DNA of 62,549 bases, from contig JAHHHO010000031.1 in assembly GCA_019359315.1 (NCBI GenBank), forward strand, positions 1 through 62,549, written 5' to 3'. The DNA comes from Myxacorys californica WJT36-NPBG1 (GTDB lineage Bacteria; Cyanobacteriota; Cyanobacteriia; Leptolyngbyales; Leptolyngbyaceae). Shown one piece after another: positions 8,955 through 17,513 of this stretch. A program made the translations under genes and the position numbers. The stretch's first letter is position 1. Each line of letters starts with the position of its first letter. Under the pieces are notes generated by a model, which was given only the letters and a program-made list of their open reading frames with translations, was not told where the DNA came from and ran no database searches.

Positions 8955-9353
8955 CTATTTTTGAGACCCTAATCCACCACTCACTTTTTTAGCTCGCTCG
9001 GATAAATGTTGATTGATATAGTCGTAAACCTGGCGGAAGTTTGGAACAGAGCGCATCTCTAAACGGCTACCGTCTTTTAGCGTCAATACCATATCACCCC
9101 AAGCACCAAGGCCACGGGGAACCGTGACAACCTTTGCAATTTCAGAGTAAATGATATCGGAGCGATCGCGACCCATCCACCCCCCCGTCACGCTGATCCG
9201 GCGATCCGTAATGCGATAGCGCAACCAGAGTGCCCGTACGATGGAGCCAATCGTGAGCGGAATACAAATAATCGTAAATCCGAGCAGAATGTTGATGATC
9301 AAGTCACCAATATGAGGCCCGCCTTCGTAGTAGACCTCTTCTTTAATCGCCAT
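8955..9353 (-). CDS. PH-domain membrane protein
   Basis: 132 residues. A hydrophobic hairpin (about 16-42, LIINILLGFTIICIPLTIGSIVRALWL) is followed by a bacterial PH domain with YRITDRRISVTGGWMGRDRSDIIYSEIAKVV...GDMVLTLKDGSRLEMRSVPN, typical of the bPH_2/DUF304 type. It overlaps the rnpA stop region by 11 bp, so translation is probably coupled. A gene of this type between rnpA and yidC is common in cyanobacteria. Its exact role is unknown. Confidence 0.78.
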   Translation of the reverse strand: MAIKEEVYYEGGPHIGDLIINILLGFTIICIPLTIGSIVRALWLRYRITDRRISVTGGWMGRDRSDIIYSEIAKVVTVPRGLGAWGDMVLTLKDGSRLEMRSVPNFRQVYDYINQHLSERAKKVSGGLGSQK

Positions 9354-9771
9354 ATAGCACCTCGGCTTTTGTCAACAACTGCTCTAATTCTTGCAGAAAT
9401 TGAAAATAATCACACTGAATCGCGGGTGCTTCTTCGGAATCCGCTTTCGACGATCCTTTAGAGCTTGGCGAAGCCAATCGCACTCCGATCACAATATCCC
9501 ATCCTGGAGAGAGCCGAGGCAGTAGCTGACGAAGTGCTGCCCGAATCTGCCGTTTAATTCGGTTTCGAACAACGGCACGCTTACTCACTTTTTTGCTAAT
9601 TGAGATACCAATCCGCGTAGGAGCAGGCTCGCTTGCTAATTCTTTAGAGCTTGGCAGCGCTAATCGCAGCGCTCGTAATGTAAAACATGTAGAGCCGCGA
9701 CGAAGCCCACGTTGATAGACAGCATCAAAGTCTCGTCGGTGTTTTAGTCGGTGATGCTTTGGCAATGCCAC
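9343..9771 (-). CDS. rnpA: Ribonuclease P protein component
   Basis: 142 residues. Protein cofactor of RNase P, which trims tRNA 5' ends. N-terminus ALPKHHRLKHRRDFDAVYQRG, central RIGISISKKVSKRAVVRNRIKRQIRAALRQ with the conserved RNR motif, then WDIVIGVR. An Ala/Ser-rich insertion (about 107-122, SSKGSSKADSEEAP) lengthens it relative to the ~115-residue family norm. It lies just after rpmH, the arrangement found in most bacteria. Confidence 0.92.
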   Translation of the reverse strand: MALPKHHRLKHRRDFDAVYQRGLRRGSTCFTLRALRLALPSSKELASEPAPTRIGISISKKVSKRAVVRNRIKRQIRAALRQLLPRLSPGWDIVIGVRLASPSSKGSSKADSEEAPAIQCDYFQFLQELEQLLTKAEVLYGD

Positions 9772-9826
9772 TGTGGTTTACTCAATCAGCGGTTCACTCG
9801 ATCAGCGCAACGTCGCAGCAATCTCG

Positions 9827-9973
9827 CTATCCCTGAGAAACAGATAGACGAATCCGCCCTTTATTACGCCGTGCTTTAATCACGTTCTGTCCGTTCTTGG
9901 TTCGCATCCGGGCGCGAAATCCAGACACTCTTCTTCTCTTACGAGAGGTTCCTTCTAAAGTACGCTTCGTCAT
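9827..9973 (-). CDS. rpmH: 50S ribosomal protein L34
   Basis: 48 codons from ATG 9971-9973 to TAG 9827-9829. The protein is very basic, with N-terminal [22 protein letters not shown] and KARRNKGR. This is the L34 pattern with the cyanobacterial TLEGT N-terminus. It heads the rpmH-rnpA-PH-yidC-khpB-yceD cluster on the minus strand, 55 bp before rnpA. The family is 44-50 residues, so it is full length. Confidence 0.93.
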   Translation of the reverse strand: MTKRTLEGTSRKRRRVSGFRARMRTKNGQNVIKARRNKGRIRLSVSQG

Positions 9974-10075
9974 TGCCGTTGCTCCAGCTTAAATCAATCA
10001 AAAAATAAGTAGACTGCGGAAAATCGCCACAGTCTACTAGAGTATCATCTTTACCGAGTTATTGAATGCCGATAG

Positions 10076-10681
10076 TTATTGAATGCCGATAATCCAGGTT
10101 CCAAGAGTTCGCAGTAGGGGCGCATCGCCTGGCGAAAGCACATTGCAGTTGAAGTAGAACATGCCGCCGCTACTTGGATTTTTGACGTTTGAGAAAATAA
10201 GTTCTACGTTGGACGCTGCTGGAACAGGTTCTTGAGGAAACACTTCGATCACGTAGTTTTCTTTCTCCCACTTGACTTCCTGAATGGGAACTTTCTTGTC
10301 ATTTACTCGCAGTTCGACATCTTTGGGATCAAATACACCTTTGTAATAGCTGGGGTAGTCGATCGAGAACTGCGCGACCGCAACTTTCATTTTGTCCTTC
10401 TTGACTCTCAGTCGGTAGCGATCCCAACTGCCTGAGTTGCCACCGAAGTCAAGGTGATAATTGAGTTGATTCTTGGGTTCGACACCGCTAAAAATTGTGA
10501 ATCCTGGCGTAGTTTGAGCGCGTACCACCAGAGGAAGACTCGCCAGTAAAGAGCCTGCGATCGCAAAGCTAGTGGTCGAGCGCACCAAAGAAGACGCCAC
10601 TCGACGCATCGAACATCCTTTTAGCAGCATAGGTATTTGACCAGAAGAACAATGGTTAGGAGAAATGGAATGAGACTTCAT
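10076..10681 (-). CDS. DUF2808 secreted protein
   Basis: 201 residues as written. A signal peptide is clear if translation starts at the internal Met at 10609 (MRRVASSLVRSTTSF...LVVRAQT). The first 24 residues may not be translated. The mature part shows the DUF2808 pattern: YHLDFGG, W-D-R-Y-R-L-R-V, IDYPSYYKGVFDPKDVELRV and a C-terminal FYFNCNVLSPG...LGTWIIGI. It is a cyanobacterial envelope protein of unknown role, and related genes are often present in several copies. Confidence 0.75.
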   Translation of the reverse strand: MKSHSISPNHCSSGQIPMLLKGCSMRRVASSLVRSTTSFAIAGSLLASLPLVVRAQTTPGFTIFSGVEPKNQLNYHLDFGGNSGSWDRYRLRVKKDKMKVAVAQFSIDYPSYYKGVFDPKDVELRVNDKKVPIQEVKWEKENYVIEVFPQEPVPAASNVELIFSNVKNPSSGGMFYFNCNVLSPGDAPLLRTLGTWIIGIQ

Positions 10682-10845
10682 GTAATGAGATTAACAGTTA
10701 AAGGATAAGTCTGATCAGAGGAGAGGCTTTGATTGATGCTGAATGCATTAACCCTCAAAATGTTCCCCTGAACAAAGTAATTACCCAATTTCTATCGGAA
10801 GTCTCCGGTAACGCGGTGCGATCGCGACTAAACAGTAGCAAATTT

Positions 10846-12780
10846 TCAAACGGCATTCCGTTGGAGCAATTCTCCAGAGCTTGTAGAAGACAATCGCAAT
10901 CCTGTTGCTTGTAGCGCTTCAAATGTTCCATCCATTTTTGGATCTGGAGGCACGAAGATGATGAACCCGTCGCGCCCACGACTCAGAAGGACTCGATAGC
11001 TATTTAATCTAAGTCGTAGCGGGTCGCGGACATTTTTCTGTCGAGTTGTACTGGCCCATGCTCCATCGCGCCAAATCAGATCGTTACCCCAACAGACGAT
11101 TGGAAAGTCCAACTCCAGTCCTTGGCAGCTAAATTCTGTGACGACTCCATTCAAAGCACAACAGGAAAGCGATGAATTTGGTGAATCGATGTACCACGCT
11201 CCAACATTCAGCTTCTGAGTCGAAATATAATCGTTTTTGATGTTGTATTGAGTAAGGTTGCGAGCGCGGGAAGAGGCAACAAAACCATAACGTTTATCAG
11301 ATTGCTCATGATAGCGATCGCGGCAATAAGATTTAGCAGATTCTAAATCGCGGGCCAGATAGGTATCAAATCCTTCGTCAATCAAAGAAGGAATGACTTT
11401 TGCTGCTTGATCAAATTCACCTGAAAGAACGTAAGCAATCCAATCCTGCACATGTTGGGCCACATGCGTTCTGAGTGAGGTTGTAAGGTTAAATAAATCT
11501 TTAGTATGAAGGCGTTCTGCCGGAATTGCACTGAATACTTTTGAGGGTTCAGCGGCGCAATGAACATGCCACTTAGAAGCAATAGGTTCAAATCCTAAAT
11601 TCCACTGTTCAATGCCGTCTTCTTCGCCCACATGGATCTGCTGACCTTCACCAATTAAACCGACCAAAACGCACCAATCCGGAATGCGATCGCAAATGCC
11701 AATGACTGCACCCGCTGCCGCTAAACCGATGCCGTATTTTTCAGCCATGCGATCGCGATCCCAGGCTCGTTGCGCCTCATCAAAAACGATCATGTGTTCT
11801 TTTGGAGCGGTTTGGCGGCGCATTTGATATTGAATATAAAAGTTGCGAACGGCTTGCACAAACGCTTTGCTCTTGAGTGCATACTGCAAAACGGTCAGTA
11901 AGGGTGCGTTCCCAGTGAGAAAAATAGCAGATCGCTTTCCATCGATCTGCAAAGGATTTTGGTAAACAAACTGCAAACCAACTAAGGTTTTTCCGGCTCC
12001 AGGGACGCCCGTAATTAAAACAAGATGACGCTCTTTTTTCTGCTCTGCTGTTTCTGCTAATTCATTTAAATAGGCTAGTAACTCTGGAATACCTGCACTT
12101 TGAGCGCTTTTAATGTTTGGAAGCGATTCGTTTTGAAAGATTTGCTGTGCCGCTTGAACAACCGTTGGCAGTGGTGAATAATTCGCATTAATCCAAGCTT
12201 GCGAGCTGATTTTAGGCTGTGTTGTTTCTAACGAATCTAAATATGTTGCTATGTTGGATGGATTAATAATTTCTACTTTGTTGTGTAAACGATTTTCTTT
12301 TGTCGTTCGAGTGAGAACTAGTATTGCTGTGACCGGATTTCGAGACGACTCGCTGTGATACTCTGCCAAATCACGGGCGTAGGCGGCTACTTGATCGATG
12401 TCTGCTGTGGATGGGGTTGATTTTTGCTTGAACTCGAAAACAAGAATATGACCTGCGCCAAGGATGACAACATCAGGACGGCGGCCCCCTTCGCTAGGCA
12501 GTTCATATTCAAAGATGATCGTCCACGTTGCTGCATCAGGACGGGTTTGCAGGAGATTGGAGAGTTGCGATCGCAAAATCTCCCCGCACTCGATCCACGC
12601 TTGCTGTTGAGTAGCAGTCGATCGCTGTTGGTAGAGAAATTGATAGTTTGCGCTGAGCGTCTCTATCCAGTTGGTGGGCGTGGTTGAGAGAAAGGTGTCA
12701 ATTTCGCCGCGCCAGCCATAGTTGATGGTCATTTGCTCCGTTTGATCACATAAGTCGAGTTGGCTTGCATCTTTTATCAT
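10846..12780 (-). CDS. Nuclease-like domain fused to a DUF2075 P-loop helicase
   Basis: 644 residues. The N-terminal domain (about 20-200) has a PD-(D/E)xK-like core: D103 in GGRRPDVVILG, then E116-x-K118 in HILVFEFKQK, which is also the pattern of NERD nucleases. The C-terminal DUF2075/UvrD-like ATPase domain has Walker A ITGVPGAGKT (257-266), Walker B MIVFDEAQR, and a late SLRTHVAQHVQDWI motif. The family combines a nuclease-like and a helicase-like part and is often found in defence or mobile contexts. DNA or RNA targeting here is inferred. The gene stands alone among unrelated genes. An in-frame ATG at 12730-12732 (MTINYGWRGEI) is a plausible alternative start. Confidence 0.75.
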   Translation of the reverse strand: MIKDASQLDLCDQTEQMTINYGWRGEIDTFLSTTPTNWIETLSANYQFLYQQRSTATQQQAWIECGEILRSQLSNLLQTRPDAATWTIIFEYELPSEGGRRPDVVILGAGHILVFEFKQKSTPSTADIDQVAAYARDLAEYHSESSRNPVTAILVLTRTTKENRLHNKVEIINPSNIATYLDSLETTQPKISSQAWINANYSPLPTVVQAAQQIFQNESLPNIKSAQSAGIPELLAYLNELAETAEQKKERHLVLITGVPGAGKTLVGLQFVYQNPLQIDGKRSAIFLTGNAPLLTVLQYALKSKAFVQAVRNFYIQYQMRRQTAPKEHMIVFDEAQRAWDRDRMAEKYGIGLAAAGAVIGICDRIPDWCVLVGLIGEGQQIHVGEEDGIEQWNLGFEPIASKWHVHCAAEPSKVFSAIPAERLHTKDLFNLTTSLRTHVAQHVQDWIAYVLSGEFDQAAKVIPSLIDEGFDTYLARDLESAKSYCRDRYHEQSDKRYGFVASSRARNLTQYNIKNDYISTQKLNVGAWYIDSPNSSLSCCALNGVVTEFSCQGLELDFPIVCWGNDLIWRDGAWASTTRQKNVRDPLRLRLNSYRVLLSRGRDGFIIFVPPDPKMDGTFEALQATGLRLSSTSSGELLQRNAV

Positions 12781-13046
12781 GTAACAAATTCAACCATTTC
12801 GTGTTCGGCGCTCCATCTACTGACAGAGGAGAACGAGAGGGGATTGAAAAACTCCGTGAACATTACTTCAAGTTTCTAAGGCTGCTTCTCAGCGAGAGAA
12901 GGAAGGTTTTATGCCGTACTCAAAGAAATTTTTGGAGTGCTATGGGATGATTGATGATGTGAGCTTGCGGAGCGTGGTAAAGGCGATCGCGGTTGTTGAA
13001 ATTTGATTTTTGATGCGATCTATCCATATTTAACTCGGGAAATACT

Positions 13047-13574
13047 ATGAAACGTCATCTACGATTTTCTGCTCTTAGCGTCCTGTTGATGGGGCTGATC
13101 GCTTGCTCTCAGTCGCCAAGTGCTGAAAGTTCACAACCCTCCACCTCAGTTGCCGCATCTCCCATTGCAGGAAGTTCAAAGCCAGCCTCTTCAGTACCAG
13201 CCTCTCCTGCTGCGTCCTCTAAAGCAAGTTCCAACGGAGATTTGACTCAATTGTTTAGTCGAGTTTGGCGAGTGACGAAAGCACCTTCAACGCCTGCATC
13301 GGGCAGCATTTATACCTTTCTACCGAACGGGACGCTGCTGCAAACTTCTTGTGTCGAACCTTACCGAATTTCGACATGGACAATTGACAAGAATGCGCCT
13401 CGCGTCTTGCGCGTGGTTGAAGATGGACAACTGGCGTTTACAGCGACGATTTCCCAGTTGAGTGACACTACACTCCAATTGCAGCAGACCCTAGTTCGCA
13501 GCAACGAAAAACGAGCCATCACTTTGAGCGCTGTGCAGCAAGAGTTTGTGTGTCCTGACTTACCCAAACGTTAG
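13047..13574 (+). CDS. Lipoprotein of unknown function
   Basis: 175 residues. Signal sequence MKRHLRFSALSVLLMGLIAC with a lipobox (L-I-A-C20). A low-complexity Ser/Ala/Pro linker (about 21-68) follows, then a compact beta-rich domain (about 70-170) with the pattern FSRVWRVTKAPS...IYTFLPNGTLLQTSCVEPYRISTWTI. This resembles small lipocalin-like or META-like domains. No enzyme motif was seen. A weak inverted repeat follows the stop (CTTCACTC/GAGTGAAG, about 13618-13653). Confidence 0.65.
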   Translation: MKRHLRFSALSVLLMGLIACSQSPSAESSQPSTSVAASPIAGSSKPASSVPASPAASSKASSNGDLTQLFSRVWRVTKAPSTPASGSIYTFLPNGTLLQTSCVEPYRISTWTIDKNAPRVLRVVEDGQLAFTATISQLSDTTLQLQQTLVRSNEKRAITLSAVQQEFVCPDLPKR

Positions 13575-13698
13575 TCACATAGATGTTGAGTCACATCCTG
13601 ATTTAGAAGCGGGTTTCCTTCACTCTTAACGAGTTCTTAGGACTAGGAGTGAAGACAAGCTTAACGATTCATACTCAAATTCAGCAACACTGAGTGTT

Positions 13699-15363
13699 TT
13701 ACTTGTTTTTCTTGAGCATGACGAAGACATCGTAACGGGCAGTGCGATCGCTCGTGATCGCCGCCGTTACGCCGATGGAATCCATCGCTTCGAGAGCCGT
13801 ACGATTGGTGATCGGCAACTGCAACAAGGGAAAATTCTTCAGTTCGAGCAAGCGATCGATGTTGACGAAGAAATGTCCGTTGTTTTGAGTGATCTCCGAA
13901 GCCGTAGTCTTGCGGAACATCTCGTTCTCTGCCAGAGCACTCGCGGGTTTGGGTAAGAAAGTCTGAGCCACAGGTGCGCCCAACGAGAGAAACGCGACAT
14001 CGCCATCCATCCATCCCCGAGTGATATTGATATTGGCAGTAGGCAACGACCAATTGACCACAGGCTGCCCAGCAACCTTAGATTCTTCGACCTTAAAGGT
14101 ATACTTTGCTGCCATTGTTTCATCGAGCCGCTTAAAAGTCGCTTCTGCTGCGCGGCGATCGTTGGTCTGTACCATAACCACCAATCCAGCGGGTAAACTG
14201 GCAGGCGCACTCTGCTGAGCCGGAACTAACGCTAAGGTAAATTCTCCGTCCATCCAGTTTAGGAAATCTTTGTCTAGATCCAAACCAACAGTGGTTTTAA
14301 TGCCTTGCTTGAGTCCTTCTGGATTGACCAATCGAATCGGGTTTGCCGCCGCTCCTTGGGTATAATCTTTCCAGAATTGCTTAAAGTTTCCGCCAGATGC
14401 CATCATCAGCGTGTCGGCTGGCAATCGATTTGGCATAATCTTGGCGTTATTTCTCGTGTCAAACCGCCGTTGGCTATCCGGTTTCAACCAAGACAAGCTC
14501 TTAAATTGGATGCCGTCTGCCGCCAAGATTGCCGTTCCTGCTAATCCCTGATTTTGCTGAACTTGGCTCAAGCTTTGTGGGGGTAACGGACGGTTTGAGT
14601 TTGCTGCCGAGGTATTAGCGGCGGCGGGAATATTGACATAAAACCGAGCTAACGGTCGCTCTGCTTTAATCTGCGTCAAGGCATCTCCGTACCCCGGCGT
14701 TCCGGTTAGGGCTGCCCCTCCTTTGTAGGTGTCGATCGCACGTTCGATGGCTTTTGGACTATTGGCTAAGACGATTTCCTGAGCATCTAGCACCGCAACC
14801 GAAAGGCTCTGGGCTGGATCACCTTGATTTTCGCGAACCTGAACGCCTTTATACTGCCGCTCAGCCCATTTCCCTTTCGATGCCGCAGACTGTTCTAACG
14901 TCTGTTTTGCCTTGATCGGATCGGCGATCGGCAGCACCATGATCATCGGCTGCGAGTTCACGGCGGGTTGAGCAGGGTTAGAGTTGTCAATTCCAGCTTG
15001 CGGCGGCAAAAATGCCATCGTTACTTCTTTGCCCACCCACGGCTGCACGTCTCGCCCATAGTCCAGCCCCCGACTGGTGAGAATGCGATCGCGCCACTGG
15101 CTTAAATTCTGTTCAAAGGCGGCTTGACTACGTGGCGTGCCAAACTCTCGAACCTGCCGCCATTGATTCTCTTCGGTCGTTACCGACAGCACCATCAGCG
15201 CATCTTGAGGAATGACACCCGAACCGACGGGCATAACGCTAAGTTGCCCTTGGCGAGAGAGTAACAAATACGCGATCGCGCCTCCTCCCACCAACAGAGC
15301 GGCGGCTCCCGCAGTCAGTAATAGTTGAGGCTTTTGAGGGCGAGATTTAGGTTTGGCGTTCAT
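13699..15363 (-). CDS. DUF3352 protein, membrane anchored
   Basis: Start chosen at ATG 15361-15363 (554 residues). The ATG 33 bases upstream adds unconserved residues. A short cytoplasmic N-terminus is followed by one transmembrane helix (LLLTAGAAALLVGGGAIAYLLL, about 14-35). A long external domain then shows the DUF3352 marks: FGTPRSQAAFEQNLSQWRDRIL, RDVQPWVGKEVTMAFLP, AIERAIDTYKGGAALTGTPGY, and a repeated second half. Its role in cyanobacteria is unknown. It lies 83 bp downstream of cofH on the same strand. Confidence 0.75.
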   Translation of the reverse strand: MNAKPKSRPQKPQLLLTAGAAALLVGGGAIAYLLLSRQGQLSVMPVGSGVIPQDALMVLSVTTEENQWRQVREFGTPRSQAAFEQNLSQWRDRILTSRGLDYGRDVQPWVGKEVTMAFLPPQAGIDNSNPAQPAVNSQPMIMVLPIADPIKAKQTLEQSAASKGKWAERQYKGVQVRENQGDPAQSLSVAVLDAQEIVLANSPKAIERAIDTYKGGAALTGTPGYGDALTQIKAERPLARFYVNIPAAANTSAANSNRPLPPQSLSQVQQNQGLAGTAILAADGIQFKSLSWLKPDSQRRFDTRNNAKIMPNRLPADTLMMASGGNFKQFWKDYTQGAAANPIRLVNPEGLKQGIKTTVGLDLDKDFLNWMDGEFTLALVPAQQSAPASLPAGLVVMVQTNDRRAAEATFKRLDETMAAKYTFKVEESKVAGQPVVNWSLPTANINITRGWMDGDVAFLSLGAPVAQTFLPKPASALAENEMFRKTTASEITQNNGHFFVNIDRLLELKNFPLLQLPITNRTALEAMDSIGVTAAITSDRTARYDVFVMLKKNK

Positions 15364-15446
15364 GAGCGGGGACTGTGCAAGATAATGCCATGCCACTGTA
15401 GCAAAGTCTAACGGATCTGGGGCGAGAATTTTGGGTATAGAACAGT

Positions 15447-16607
15447 CTAGAGCAGGACGGGTTGCACGATTGGCTCTGCCAATCTCCGAGGGATCGCTCG
15501 ATAAAGGGTGTCGCGTTGCGCAAACGGTCTGCCAATTTTAGCAATTGCGCTCTGCAAGGTTTCGACTTCCATACAGGTTCCGCCGATCGCGCCTGCCATC
15601 GTGGTGATGTGTTCTTCCATCAGGGTTCCGCCGATGTCGTTGCAACCCCACCGCAGCGCTTCGATCGCGCCTGGCAGTCCGAGCTTTACCCAACTGGGCT
15701 GATGGTTCGGAATCCAATTGCCAAGGAAAATTCGGGCGACTGCCATCAGTAAGAGCGAGTCAGACAGGACAGGCTGATCGCGCCCGACACGCCGCCGCAG
15801 AGGTTTTGGGGCGTCTTGTCCGACAAAGGGCAGCAGAATGAATTCTGTGATGCCGGTGTATCCATGCCGTTTAGCAGATTGTTGCAGTGATCGCAGTAAG
15901 TCTAAATGCTGCATCTGCTGCTCTGGTGTTTCAATGTGCCCGGATAGCATGGTGCTGGTGGTTGGAATGCCTTGCTGATGCGCCGTCTGAACAACCTCCA
16001 ACCAGGTTGTGCTGTTTAACTTTTCTGGGCAAAGAATTTTTCGCACCCCATCATCCAGCACTTCGGCAGCCGTTCCAGGCATCGAATCAACGCCTGCCTC
16101 TCGCAGGGCTGCAATCACCTCGGCAAACGAGAGGTTATCTTCTCGCGCGATAAATTGGACTTCTTGCGGAGAGAACGCATGAAGATGTAACTGCGGAAAT
16201 GCTGACTTGATGGTTTGAATCAGTTGCACATAAAAAGACAGCGATGAACCCTTGAGCTTTGCGTCTAGATTCAATCCGCCTTGCATACAGATTTCAGTTG
16301 CGTTTCGCTTAACCGCATCCGTCGTTTTTTCTAAAATCTGTACTTCATTTAGCCAGTAGGCTCCTTCGTCACCACTATCTCGACGAAAGGCACAGAAGCT
16401 ACAGTGCTGCTCACAAATATTTGTGAAATTGATATTGCGATTGATCACATAAGTCACGGTTTCGCCCGCTTGTCGTTGCCGCAAGTGATCGGCAGTCTCG
16501 CGAATCCGTTCAATGGCTTTGACATCCGTTTGGTGCAGCAGCGCAACGCCATCCTCTGGTGCAATATCTTCTCCAGCCAATGCCCGTTCTAAAATCTCAT
16601 CCACCAT
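15447..16607 (-). CDS. cofH: CofH, deazaflavin (F0) synthase subunit 2
   Basis: 386 residues. A radical SAM enzyme that joins tyrosine-derived and flavin-derived parts in making 7,8-didemethyl-8-hydroxy-5-deazariboflavin (F0), working with CofG. The radical SAM CxxxCxxC is visible in [15 protein letters not shown] (about 62-73). The sequences [16 protein letters not shown] and [24 protein letters not shown] are CofH-like. Cyanobacteria use F0 as the antenna chromophore of class I photolyases. CofG is not in the window. The ATG lies 3 bp after the stop of the KaiB-domain gene, and its ribosome site (GAAAGGGA) overlaps that gene's last codons. The two are therefore almost certainly cotranslated. 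Confidence 0.9.
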   Translation of the reverse strand: MVDEILERALAGEDIAPEDGVALLHQTDVKAIERIRETADHLRQRQAGETVTYVINRNINFTNICEQHCSFCAFRRDSGDEGAYWLNEVQILEKTTDAVKRNATEICMQGGLNLDAKLKGSSLSFYVQLIQTIKSAFPQLHLHAFSPQEVQFIAREDNLSFAEVIAALREAGVDSMPGTAAEVLDDGVRKILCPEKLNSTTWLEVVQTAHQQGIPTTSTMLSGHIETPEQQMQHLDLLRSLQQSAKRHGYTGITEFILLPFVGQDAPKPLRRRVGRDQPVLSDSLLLMAVARIFLGNWIPNHQPSWVKLGLPGAIEALRWGCNDIGGTLMEEHITTMAGAIGGTCMEVETLQSAIAKIGRPFAQRDTLYRAIPRRLAEPIVQPVLL

Positions 16608-16610
16608 GAT

Positions 16611-17378
16611 TCATTCCCTTTCTTCTAGCGCACCGAGCATGTGTAGAATGCGATCGCCATCTTCTAAATTTCCGGCAATCCGACGTACTGGCTTCGGGTA
16701 AACCTTAACCAAGGTCGGCGTTGCGGTGATCTGATCTAATTCTGCTTGTTCTGGATGCTTAAAAATGTCAATTATCTTCAGGGTATAAGGAGATTCGAGA
16801 GATTGCTCTAACAGTTCGTGCAAATTCTGCAAAATGCGTTGAGTCGCCGCGCTGTAGCCCGACACAAACAGTCGCAGCACATAGCCTTGGGGATAGGGAG
16901 AGGCCGAAATTTGCGGCGGACTCGTTTGAGCAAACGTCGGTGGTGGACTGGGGTGCGATTCTAGACGAAAGACTAAATCGTGATTTTCCCAAAGCTGAGG
17001 AAACTGATGGCGATACTGATCAATCACTACTGGATCGCATAAGCCTTCAGGCAATGGAGCCATCTGCCAATGGACATCGGTTTCAAAAACGGCGTTGAGC
17101 AGCGATCGATAGCGAAAAACGGGAGGGTACGCCTCAGCAAAAATTCGCGTCTGCTGCACCTTGGTGTCAAACCAGCGATCGAGGGTGGCTGTATAGCACG
17201 GCACGAGAAAATGAGGCGGTTCCGGCAGTTCTAAAATATCTTGCAGCGCAGTACACAAATTGAGATGCCATCGCCCCCGCTTACTAGGATCGATGCAATA
17301 GACTAAATCGCCGCCTGGTGTAAAAAGCGCAATGCCCTTGAAAAACGAGGGAACCGATCGTTTAAGAATAGTGTTCAA
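16611..17378 (-). CDS. KaiB-domain protein with unknown N-terminal domain
   Basis: The last 91 residues match the KaiB fold closely: YVLRLFVSGYSAATQRILQN, YTLKIIDIFKHPEQAE, ITATPTLVKVYPKPVRRI, GDRILHMLG. KaiB is a fold-switching thioredoxin-like clock protein. Real KaiB is about 100 residues; here about 160 residues precede it (FKGIALFTPGGDLVYCID..., HFLVPCYTATLDRWFD), a domain I cannot name. I chose TTG 17378, which gives N-terminal M-NTILKRS. A GTG at 17492 would add 38 residues that look unconserved. No kaiA or kaiC lies nearby. Long KaiB-family proteins of this type are known from cyanobacteria, as far as I recall. It is coupled to cofH. A sensory rather than core-clock role is inferred. 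Confidence 0.75.
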   Translation of the reverse strand: MNTILKRSVPSFFKGIALFTPGGDLVYCIDPSKRGRWHLNLCTALQDILELPEPPHFLVPCYTATLDRWFDTKVQQTRIFAEAYPPVFRYRSLLNAVFETDVHWQMAPLPEGLCDPVVIDQYRHQFPQLWENHDLVFRLESHPSPPPTFAQTSPPQISASPYPQGYVLRLFVSGYSAATQRILQNLHELLEQSLESPYTLKIIDIFKHPEQAELDQITATPTLVKVYPKPVRRIAGNLEDGDRILHMLGALEERE

Positions 17379-17513
17379 GGACAGAATTAAGACACCGCCA
17401 GGAAAAAATATGCTGGAATGTACCTCTCTTATACAACAAGACAGTAGTTTGTAATCGATTATTCGTAATTTGTGATGGGCACCGTTCGTCACTCTAATCA
17501 GGTCATGATCAGG

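Noticed and set aside
12765-12950. 61-residue plus-strand frame before the lipoprotein gene
   Set aside because: It overlaps the start of the DUF2075 gene on the other strand and shows no domain or ribosome site.
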